Notes under the pieces: model-generated
Seen by the model: only the letters and a program-made list of their open reading frames with translations
Told to the model about the DNA's origin: nothing
Database searches by the model: none
Assembly (NCBI GenBank): GCA_018697195.1
Contig: CM031858.1
Location: 109,058,944 to 109,122,943, forward strand
Length of the DNA stretch: 64,000 bases
Direction: 5' to 3'
DNA from: Certhia americana
Lineage: Eukaryota; Chordata; Aves; Passeriformes; Certhiidae
Position numbers and translations under genes: made by a program
Shown: positions 12,181-23,296 of the stretch, piece after piece
How positions within the stretch are numbered: position 1 is the stretch's first letter
Layout: every line of letters begins with the position of its first letter

Positions 12181-12497
12181 CTTGGATTCTCCACCTAGAA
12201 TGGAGTAATGCACCAAGAAAGGAGACCAGCCCTGTGAAAAGTGATCTGAGGGTGTTGGCCAGCAGGAGGCTCAGTGGGAGTCACCATTTCTCTGGCATTT
12301 TCCCAGAGGGCAAACTTCAACCTGGAGCACATCAAACACTACATGACCAACCAGTCAAAAAAGGCAATTATTCTGTTGTGCTCAGTGTTGGTGTGGCCTC
12401 ACCTGGAACAATTTGTGAAGTTCTGAGCTCCACAAGTCAGGAAAGACCTGAAGGTCCTTGAATGAGTCCAGAAGAGAGAAACAAATCTTCCAAGATT
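12181..12497 (+). mobile_element. CR1 LINE ORF2 remnant, piece B
   Basis: It begins with TTGGATTCTCCACCTAGAATGG, which repeats the CR1 segment already present near 11850-11880 in piece A, then runs on through the part coding for the end of the reverse transcriptase. Recognisable peptide pieces include LRVLASRRLS and, in another frame, LVWPHLEQFVKF before a stop. The frame change between them shows at least one frameshift. Similarity ends near 12497, again before the CR1 3' tail. The 155-codon frame at 11994-12461 mixes the spacer with this remnant and is not a gene. Confidence 0.85.
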
Positions 12498-15400
12498 TTT
12501 CTGCTTCTCTGTATCTGCCCTAATGATATTCATCTCTTTTTCTCCATGAAGCAATATAATGATATTACCCTTCATATGAATCCATGTCAAATATGTACCC
12601 TGGTCTCCCAAGACCTTTGTTCAATGATTAAAAATATGCATTCTATAGTTTCCTAAAATTGTACTAAGTTACCTATATTTAAAAGGGGTTAAAATATTAT
12701 TTTCCTCAAATGTTCTCCTTTTTTAAATTTTCTCATTCTTCTTGCTCTTCAGCCTCCCTCTCCTGACATGTCTTTAATTTTTTCAAATTAAAATAACTGA
12801 CAGAGAAGATAAGAAAAGGGAGAAAAATAACAAGTTCTTTCTTCAACTTCCTTCAGAACATTTTTAAAAGCAGGCCTTTAACATGTACAATAAGTTTTCA
12901 GCTTTTGAAAATAGATAATTTGTTAATCAGCGTCACTATTAATTCCTACTCCATGATACATCCATGTACTTCTTCAAGTTAAAGGTAACTAAAATATAAA
13001 TTTCTACTCATGACTACTGCTTTATCCTTTCTCTCATAATGTTTCAAAAAATAGTATCACAAACTGACCTTCAAAATAATCCTGTTCACAACAATTTATT
13101 CATGTGCACATGCAAAATTCTCTGAATCTATAGTTGCCATGGAAGATAGCAGAGAGGCATCATATTATCATTTGCCCATTCTTACAGTGTTTTAATGAAG
13201 AACTACATGTAAACTTCCATATTTTATTTCTTGTCCCTTTTGTTGATTTTTTTTTTCAGAAATTGAATCTGAGATGGGCACCATGTTATGCTCCTTATCT
13301 GTTTGCAATGTAGTTTGCACAAGGTCTCTTTTAAATTCATAGCCAAACAGTTTTATCCACTATGCAGCAGTAAAACAGGAAAACATCACTTGCTCATTCA
13401 TTTATTCCTTTCTGAAGTCTTTTTTCAGATTTATTTTCTCCCTTTTTAAAGGTGGTGGAATAACTTCGTTTATTAAGAAATCCCAAGTCCTGACAACAGG
13501 AAAATAGTCACGTTAAGCTGGAGAGTAACTCACATTTGTTTGAAAAAAAAAGTCTGAATGGGAATGTACATTACACTGAAACAAATTAAGTAATACACAA
13601 TACACACAAGGATCTGTCAAACAGGGTTGCATGCAAAAATTTCCCACTTAGAATCACATTTAATGTATTTTACTTTCTTTCCTTTTTATACTGCAGGAGA
13701 TATAATTTAAATTTGAATTATGCTAACCTAAAAAGCCATTTTACTGGAAATGAGCAATTGATCAACATCAGGTATAAGAAAAGCAAAGATAGAGAGCATC
13801 GATCTTTTTAATATTTCTTTTTTTTCCATTTTTCCTCATCTTGGTATTAATCAGAATGATTTAATACTAGTGGGTTTTATATTTTTCATCTAATCTCACA
13901 TTACTTTCCTATCCCTTCAGGATATTACCAAATTTTAATCAAAATGCACTAGATGTACTTATGTCAGTGCTGAGCATCCTTTTTGCTTTGTTAATTAGTT
14001 ACAAGACTGTAAAGATTCATAACTATTTTAGGAATTTGATTTCTTTTATATTTTTAATTGTAACCAGGACCAGAACTCATTAAAAACATGTATGATTAAT
14101 GTATTTTCCTCAGGTATTTTATTTCTGTCAATTCTGCACTGCTGTAAATTCTCTTTGTGGATTCAATCAGGGAGCTTTAGAAAGAACATTCTTCCAGATC
14201 AATACGTGCAGCTTTGATTCTGTAAAGTCTACCTTGTAAATGGACTTATTTTGGTTACAATAACTATTACCAAGTACTTCCAATTGTGATACTGACATGA
14301 TCAATTTTCAGCAAAAATAAAACTGGCTTGAGCATATCTAGAAGTATGAGCAGTGCATTTCAAGAGAACAGAGGTTCAGACAAAGCAGTGAAGTCCTAGG
14401 GGTTACAGGAAATTTAATGGAAAGAAATCAAATACATGAAATATATCCTTTCGCTTTATTAGGTCACAGAAAAAATAAAGAATATTAATCACTGATATCA
14501 TCTCTTCATTTCTGAAGAAGTTTGCAGTGATAATAACAGTTCATTTTGGTTTTACTCTAAACATGATGAATATTAGTGCAGAATGTGTTCTCAGAGATTA
14601 AACTTGAATTAATGGAATCTCTAAATTCAGCCATTCATATTTGTCTGATAATGACCTAATTAAATTAAGAAATTCCTTGAATCAGTAGTGTCAGAACATT
14701 ACATCTACTTGAAAGCTGTTTGATGGTGAACTCCTGTAAAAGAAATCAGTCATATTTTTATATTTGCTATAATGTAAAAGTAATGACATTTGTCCTAGTT
14801 CTTTCTTCTATCCACTGAATCTTGAGGACATCCTTGTGCTGTAACACAGCAGCCCTGAATAGGGTCCTAAGAAACAGCTGTTCCATGGAATATGTATCAA
14901 AGTTGTGGACAAAGACTAAGGTAAATCCCCAAAAATCGCTATGTTGGGCACTATCTACTGAGCCTTGCCTTTGAAAGCCTATTTACCTGAAGTGTGCTGT
15001 ACTGATTTATGTATCTTCTATTTTCAGACTTAACTATACCTGTGTCATGAAATCTTCCTTTTGCAGTGAAGACATTGAAGCCACAAATTGGAGGTTTAGG
15101 TTCTTTGTTGAGCAAAAGTGTATTTTGAGAGGTGAATGATGGAGAAATTTAAACCATCTCTTAAACCATCCCTATTTTACACAGACATTGCATATCAGAT
15201 TGGAGAGGTCTATGGTTTCCCAAGTTATCCATTGGGAATGTGTGCTGATGAAGAAATTAAAGAAAAATTAAATTTAGTACTTAAAATTAGAATTTTGTTG
15301 TTAAAATAAAAAGTGTTTTCAAAAGAAAAATTGCTGTACGCACAAAGGGAATGAATGCTAGAACTACTGCCCCGCAAGATGTATGGTGGCACACATATTT

Positions 15401-18400
15401 CATTCTGGCATACAGTTTGTTTACCTAAAATATTTTTTAGCTTGAGGGGTTTCAGAATTTTAATGAAAAATTTCTTGATGTACTTTTTACTATTTAAAAG
15501 GAAGATGCTGTTGAAAACATCACAAGCATTGTAAATTATTGTTTATGTGTCAGGATGCAGGTGCCACTGTCAAACCTTTTTACAAACTTCAGTGTTTCTT
15601 ATTAGATCTAAAAAATATTTGGATAATCAGAATATATTACTGAACATTGTATTAAACACGCACTACATTAGATACCACAGATACTTGCTGAATAGGTAGT
15701 TGAACAGAACATGAGCTGAAACTAGGGCTTAAGAAAAAGGACTACTTGGAATCTCAGTTGTTTTAGAAGCTTGATGGCATGGCAGAATACTTGTGTTTGT
15801 ATTTAAAGAAATCTTATGCCTAAAAGAATGAACCAATTATATATGATATAACTTTAATCCCTAGTTGCCATCTATCTTATGGAAATCAGTGGCAGAAAAG
15901 AAAGGACTATTTCTGCAGAGCAATATGGTATCATTGTCCATTTCTGTAATTGTCTGTGTACTCTTAAATGCATAATTATATCCTTGAAGAAAATGAGCAC
16001 AGTGACACAGATATTTCAACAAGAGAGCAATGAACAAAAATATTGTGATAGACAAATGACTTGCCAGGAACTTCTATCATTGGTACAAAAGCTCTGACAA
16101 AAGACCTCAACAGAACCACCAGCATCAAACTCTACTGCGCTCTCTCACAGCAGTTTGGCAATACAGCAGTGACAGCCAGGTGTGTTTTTACAGAAGGGAT
16201 GGCATAGCTATCCTGGGAAAGCTTTCCTTTTTAGGACTATGCCTAAAAATAACCACATGTTTAGTCAGCTTATTTTCAGCTTTTTAGACTGATAGATGGA
16301 GGAATTAAAGGCACACAAACATATGGTAATCACAAAAGATGAGATCCTGTTTTAATCTGGTTTCTAATATGTATGGAAAAATCTCGCTAAAAATGGAAGC
16401 ATTTACTGGCTTCTGCTACTGGTGGTAATGCAAATATTAAGTAATAGATTGATCTCATCCTCGTTTAGGCCTTCAGAATAAAACAAAAATTTAAGTTCAG
16501 TAGTCATTAGGACAAGCTAAAAAAAAGAGGTGCAAAATGTATTATCTGTGTTATACATAAAATGTTCTTTGAATTAATAATTATCCAATATTTTGAATGT
16601 ATATCCAGGAATATATATCTATCAAATTCTTATCTTTGAATTAATGAGTTTTGCCATTAATTCACACACAATAACACTATCCAGTGTTGGGATTTTTTTT
16701 TTTTTTTCATTTTTTCCATTCAGCATAAAAGAGTTAGTTCTTGCATTAGCAATTCATTATTTATAGGGGCATTATTGTTATTCTAAAACTACATATAGCA
16801 GCAATTAGAAATAAATGGGAAGGTAAAAAGTTGAGGTCACCGCTAAGAATTGTATTTAACATTCACAGATCCCTTTCTACTTTGAAGTATTAACCTAAGT
16901 GTTTATAAAAGACACAGCCTAAATTCTGGTTATTTAACAGAATAAAGACCAGATGTTATAATTCTAGGTTTGGGTGGAAATGACATTTCTTTTTAAAAAG
17001 TAATGCATTTTGTTATAGCAATTTGTATTAAGAAGTCATGAAGTAGGCTGCCACATTCTCTCTGGTTCATTTGTTATGATTTTTGCACCTGACACAATGT
17101 CAAGGGTTCAAGTCTAAAAGTGGTGCTCTACTGATAGAAGAGCTATCTGTACTTTAGGTGACATTTTAAAACAAGCTCTCTGGCAGTTATCCAAATGTAT
17201 GCTAAAAATCATAAGAGACATTTTCAGATAAGAGCTGGACATAATAACACTCTTGTGGGCAGCATCTCTTCTCTCTATAAAATTCACTCTGGTACCTAAG
17301 ATTGCCTGTAAGCTATTGCTGAGCACATCTATAATTGCTGCTTCACTTTCTTCAATGTCATTTTATAAAAAATAACTCAATATCCTTCAGAGATGTTCAG
17401 TGCCTGGGATTGGAGGACCATTTTAAAATCAAATTCTACTCAGAAGGCAACAGGAGTTTTCCCACTTTTTATAAATTCTTTCATTTTGGCAACCATTTCA
17501 CTATTTATGCACTCAGGTCAGATTCTCTGAAGAATATCCTGTTCAGTGATGAGTCAGTAGACAGTAGAAAAGGACAATAACTGGGCATATGTAGATGGGA
17601 TTAAGATGTTACCAAGAGGTGAGTGTTCCCCTAGGAGTCTGTCAAGCACCAGGTTTTTCCCACAAGGTCTGGTTAGTCCTGTCAAGAAGGGAAGTTTGTC
17701 CACACAAATTAACAAGGATAAATAAGACCAGTGGTGTAGACTGTTTGATATTGATCTTTCTGTAAAATGGTTTTTTTGCAGGCTTTGGTAACGGTCATTT
17801 TTTCTTTCAAGTAAATTTTTTTCTTGGTTTTCAGCTTATGTTGCTATGGCATAATTGAATATTACTGTCATTATTGATTACATTTTTGTGGTGAGAATTA
17901 TAAAGCCTAATAAAAAAATTTTTGTAGATGAAGTGCAAACAATTCAGAATGTTTCCATAACTATTTTTGTGTTTTGGAGTTTAATAAGGGCTGAAAAACT
18001 TCATGAAATCTTCAGAAGTGTAATTAGGAAGTCATAATTAACCTATGTTAATGTGTACAATAAATGTAAACAAGATACACATGGATTTTGATTAACTCTT
18101 CATTAGGCTTTCTACAGCTCTGTGCAAAAAGAAGAGACCAGAAAAATAAAATCTCTGTGGTCTGATCCTCAAATATCTTATATGTGAGCATGTCCTTGTC
18201 CCTCTTGTGATAAGAAAATAAATTATTTTGTCTGATGGGAACTACTGACCTATCCATCTTCAGATATATGTTGTATCCTCTGTTAACATTTTCTGATTTT
18301 ATAGATAATGCTCTGATAAAATATTTATGAGTAGCTGTGTTTTGATATCTGATGGAATGGTATTTTTGATCTTGCACCAAGGCATTTGTGTATTTTGCTT

Positions 18401-18420
18401 CTCAGTGTCTGGTATAATAG
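12498..18420. other. AT-rich non-coding DNA, no gene seen
   Basis: About 5.9 kb without a gene I can support. It holds scattered homopolymers, including a T-run at 16693-16707. Open frames are all under 85 codons, apart from a minus-strand 110-codon frame at 18048-18380 that shows no family motif. Confidence 0.55.
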
Positions 18421-18476
18421 TGTCCAGTAAAGTACTATTATAGTACTCTGTAAAGACATATTATTGTCCAGTAAAG
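18421..18476. repeat. Local imperfect duplication with a palindrome
   Basis: The 12-mer TGTCCAGTAAAG occurs at 18421-18432 and again at 18465-18476. Between them lies the palindrome AGTACTAT-T-ATAGTACT at 18431-18447. Confidence 0.8.
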
Positions 18477-21400
18477 AAATAGAATTCAAGTCAAAAAATA
18501 GGATTAAAATCAGTAACTTCTGTGTCTAATTCAACTGAACCTGTGTTAGAGTTTCTGGTGCCACAGAGTTAATATGAATTGCTTAATGCACGCACAATAA
18601 GTAATCTGAAGTCTGAGCAAAGAGGGGTAATTTATCTTTATCAAACCACTGTTACAGCTGTGTTTGAGAGAATCTATGAGGTTGGAGGGCTCTAAATGGA
18701 TTTTCTGTTTTATTGACTGAATTCTTCAAGAATACTTTTTTGTAAAAAAGAAAGTTCCAGGGGAAAAAAAAATTTTGGGAGGGTGGTGTATATAAGAAAC
18801 ACTAAAAAAATGAACTACTTAACTTGAATTAACATCAAGAACAGATTTCCATATGCTTATAATTTACTATTGAATGTTAGGTTTGCAAAGAAATTTACCC
18901 TTTTAGAATCAGGCTAGCAACACTTTTTTTTTTTTTTCTTTAAGTATTGCTAAATTTTAAAAATTAGACTCCTTCTGAAAGAGAAATTATCATGAATCTT
19001 ATGCCACATGATCTTCCAATCAGAGACCAAGGATTTGATAGCTATGAGAAACTGAAAATTTGTTTATTTCATATGCTTTCAAGTTGTGATATTGAAATTA
19101 AGATGCCTTAGTGAAGATATGTGTTCATACTGTACAATACCTGACACATGAAGAAGCTATCCTTTCACTCAGCATCTCACGATTGCTGGTGTTCAGCAGC
19201 ACAGATAAAATACTGCAGTCCAGTTTTAACCTTTACATCCCTTCCTGCCACTAACACAAATATTTTTATTGGAGCTAGGCTGGAAATGAGAGCTATGCAA
19301 CAGAATGGGGTGGTCTTGAAGAGGGTTTTGAATGAAAATGAGTGTGTGGAGGGGGATAATCGTGTGTCAAGGACAACTGATTTGGTATGGCACAGTGGCA
19401 GCTGCTTGATAGTAGCTTTCCCTGATATACAGCTCAGCCTGACTTATTAAGAAACTGATATGAAAAGGAGTAAAAGAATACTCCAAAGGCAGGTGTTAAT
19501 GAGGTGTTAATAATTTAAAAAAAAATACAGCAACAAAAAATGTTTTAGGAAAATGATGAATTTTCCTAGTGAAATTGCTACATAGTATTACTAAGGTGAA
19601 GACAATAAGGTTTTTCTGTTTTTTTTTTTTTTTTTTTTTTAAATGGTGAAGAATCACTAAGCGACAGATTTTGATTAATATATATTGTAAAGAATGAAAA
19701 GATCTGCTTAGCAAAGCCTCATTGCAGAAGATAGTCACCCAGCAAACAGTACTGTCACCTCTGTTATTTATCAGAATCTTCTTGAAACATTTCTTCTGTA
19801 TCTCATTTATATATCTTTCTTTATTTATTTCTTTAAATTTCAGGATAAGTTAAACAAATTAGGAAACTTTTGTGCTTTTGTGCATTTAATTGACTCATGC
19901 AAGGGGTCCATAATTTAGGTGACAAGTAATTTTGTTACACATCAGGACTTCTCTACTGCATGTTTATATAATATATACAGAGTAGTTTCAGTGCTACTTT
20001 TGCAGTATCATGAATGCCAATGGATATGGATGAGGCACCTATTTAGACTTCACCACCAATTAAAAGGATTCAAATCGGCAGAATGTTTATAGAAATGTTA
20101 TGTATTTTAAACATTTATGTTTCTCTTTCCTATACTTACATGCATGCCATATGTGATCTATTCCTTATTCTACAAAAGAGCTATTTGAAGATAAGGTGAA
20201 GTAGTTGTAGAGAAGAGTCAGTGCCACTTTCTGAAGAGTTTGTTGGTTTTGGCTTTGTTGTTTCTTTTCCTTAGGATGTGATATTCTTCATTGAATGAAT
20301 AAATGAAGAAATATTCAGAACATAGCATGATGCTAAAAAACCTGCATTGCTGAGACCACAGGTAAAACACTGAATGATGGACCCACGCAGGTTTATAATT
20401 TCTAATTTCATTACACATAACTTTAAAATTAAGTTCAGCACTACTGACTATATTTTGATTACACTGTGTTTCAGACAAACAAATATATTCAATAAGAAAT
20501 GTTACTCAGAAGAGTTTTCCAGAATTAAAGGACTTGCATTAGATGCCCTGATGACAAGGAAAAGGTGTTGGATGAGAAACTTTCTAGACCCTGCAAGCAA
20601 AGGGTTTTTTTGTAGTGTCATTGTTCTAACAATGTTGGAATAACCTAACTTTGTAATGGAATGTCTCTGCAAGAGACAATTATATCTCACTGAAATAGGA
20701 GCACCAAATATAAAATGTAGGAAAGCAAAAATTTTGAAGGCAAATGGTTTTAAACTGTTCCTCTACATTTTGGATATAGCTAATATTTGATTGTGTCACA
20801 TGCAAGAGCATCAGAAGATTAATCTACAGACATACATCTTAGATGACAAGATTGCTAACTAAAATGATTAAAATATATTACTCAATAACAGTGGAAATAA
20901 TCACTGACTCTAACTTGGATGACAGACATGATAGGCAGTGGTACAAATGACATCTAAGAAGTTTCAGACAAAACTGAATTAGCAGACTTAACAGTTCTAG
21001 GCAACATGCTGTAAAATTTCAGTAACTCAGGCCTGTGGTATAATTAAGGATACAACGATGTCTCTTCCAATTCTTCTTAACTCAGAAGCTTTGAAAGCTT
21101 ACTAGACATCTAAACAACCTAAAAAAGCTAAGGACAGTTTGATAGTGGGACCAGGGATCATTTGTGGCAGATGACAGGCTTTGAAGGGGCTTATATTTTT
21201 TTTATATATATGTATATACATTGTTTTAAAGCCAAACCATCAGACTTCATCTGATTTCCATTTTTGATGTAAAAATGTAGGAAAACAAGGAGAAGATCCC
21301 AGTTAGATCCCAGTTACTATTTGTCATTTTGGTTAGACAACTCAAGTTTGCTGCTTTTGTGGTCCAAGGAAACATTTCAGACCCCAGAAGCAGGTTGTTT

Positions 21401-22199
21401 AAAATGGACTCTTCTCTGCTAAACTTCATATATAAAATCAACCATTAATTTCATTTTTCCTTTTATCAAACTTTTCTCTGTGTTTAGGGAATGAAAAGGA
21501 TGCGTAGGCTGTTGCTTAATTTATTTTGTCAGCATGACTTTTGCATTTAGATTTCCAAAGCTGATTAGGGGATTAAGCTGCTCCACTGCCATTAGAGTCA
21601 ACCTCCTTTTAGTTAGTTTGAGAATTAAAACATGCAACTGTGGGGTTTACAATTTAATGATAGCACAAAACTTATACACAAATCACAGGATTCTCTAACA
21701 AGGAAAACTTTAAACCAACATTTTCTCAGCTAGTTCTACAAGAAACTTTAGCAGGGCAACTGATGGGAAAAAAAGGACAAGAAAGTAAAATGTCCTCAAA
21801 CAATAAATGAATTAATACCATTTTCTGAATTTTAGCAAAATATACATAAAAGTCTGAAGTAATATTTTATTAACATATCAGTAACACTCAAAAACTGAGA
21901 ACTCTCTCATATGAGAAAAACTTTTAAGAAAGCTTTGAAACAATAGTGACTAGAAAGAAAAAGAGTAGTAATAAAATATTCAAAAATTCTGAATCCAATT
22001 TTACAGATTTTAGTGCAAATGAAGTAGAAAAAATGGTTGTGTCATTTGTCGTTAATCAATACTTGTTTATTTCCTTTTTTTTTTGCTTTTTTTTTTTTTT
22101 TGCATTGATCATGATTGCAAATGTCAGGCTTAAATCTATATTTCCAGCTTCCATAAGAAAGTGGAAAACAAACAAGCACTGCATGATCTGACAGCACAA
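18477..22199. other. AT-rich non-coding DNA, no gene seen
   Basis: No supportable gene. It contains T-runs at 18924-18937, 19619-19640 and 22075-22101, and a TA-rich stretch near 21196-21221. A 100-codon plus frame at 19148-19450 has somewhat higher GC than its flanks but no motif I recognise. The segment 21480-21680 is repeat-free and is discussed as a possible conserved element. Confidence 0.5.
19619..19640. repeat. Poly-T run
   Basis: 22 consecutive T. The lysine run in the minus-strand frame across it is an artefact. Confidence 0.95.
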
Positions 22200-22230
22200 T
22201 ATTCTTTTGTTCCTAAAGAACAAAAGAATA
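22200..22230. repeat. Perfect 13-bp inverted repeat
   Basis: Arms at 22200-22212 and 22218-22230 are exact reverse complements (core ATTCTTTTGTTC / GAACAAAAGAAT) around a 5-base loop. No transposon ends or duplicated target are visible around it. Confidence 0.9.
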
Positions 22231-23031
22231 ATTAACTACACAGATGCCTGGGATGTCTGACTTCTCATTTGAGATGTTGTTCCTATTATTTCAATAACAT
22301 TTCTTATTATTTATCCTCCAGACTGCCATTGGGCTTGAATGCAAAGACTGAATATTCTGTATTGTTTTCCTGGACATCATTGATCAAAATTATTTGAATG
22401 GTTGTCTTCATATGTTTTCAAATTATATTAATTTTCTTTAAGCCTGCTTAGCAAAATAGGGACCTTAATTGTATTGAATTGTACATTAATTTCCTTTCAG
22501 CTTATCATAAAAAAATTACTGTCAATGATGATGAAATAATAAATGGGGCAATGCTTTGGCCTAATAACTGACATTTAGGAAAGGCAACTTATCATTGACA
22601 GTTTATAGATTATCACATTTGTATATTGATATGTTTCAAGCATTAAGCTGATCATTCTATGAAATGTCCAGAATACTTCGGAAAACTCTTCTAAGGAAAC
22701 AAAATAATGAGAATGTTTTGGCATTCTGATTGAATCAAGTGTATATGAGGGAAAGCCAGCTTTTTGAATTATGGCATCCACTTTAGCCTGTAAGCCTTTA
22801 GCCTGATGTGCATAATGTACAGATATGCAAAAGTGAAAAACTTAAATTTTAAAATCAGGCTTTCAGAGTGTAAAGGTAGTGTAATGAATGTCTGTGTCAG
22901 GGTGTTCTTCCTTTCTTAGTGATGAAAGAATTTTTTGATCTTATTGGTATTTGTTTTGCACTCAACAAAATAATCTGGAAGTTGGTTTCAGTGTGAATGG
23001 GGATCTTTTAATTTACCTTAATTGAGGTTTC

Positions 23032-23087
23032 AGGAACATCATTGGACTAGGAACATAATTATTATATTCTAGGAACATAATTGGACT
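23032..23087 (+). repeat. Three copies of an AGGAACATMATT unit
   Basis: The unit occurs at 23032, 23049 and 23071. The first and third copies extend to 17-18 bp (AGGAACATCATTGGACT / AGGAACATAATTGGACT). It is a local duplication of unknown origin. Confidence 0.85.
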
Positions 23088-23275
23088 CATTTTAAGGTGT
23101 TTAATTTTTACTTTATTTTTATTATGCTATTGAGCTACAGTGAGCTCCTTCAAACTATTGTAATCTAAATTATCCCATTGTTTTTAATAGAATAACATTT
23201 CTAATATGACAATCTGGCCATCAAAAGTTTTAAAATTCAGACCAGTGAAACTATGAACACAGCTGTTTTGATTGT

Positions 23276-23296
23276 CAATATCAAAAATTGATATTG
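23276..23296. repeat. Small perfect hairpin
   Basis: 9-bp arms (CAATATCAA/TTGATATTG) around AAA. It sits in a stretch where GATTGYCAAWA motifs recur, so it probably arose by local duplication. Confidence 0.8.

Noticed and set aside
11994..12461. 155-codon plus-strand frame, the longest in the window
   Set aside because: It starts in the T-rich spacer (Leu/Phe run) and then enters CR1 piece B, changing out of the reverse-transcriptase frame part-way. It is not a gene.
18048..18380. 110-codon minus frame
   Set aside because: No recognisable family; surrounding sequence and composition are the same as non-coding flanks.
19148..19450. 100-codon plus frame with slightly raised GC
   Set aside because: No domain, no splice logic and no codon pattern that separates it from chance.
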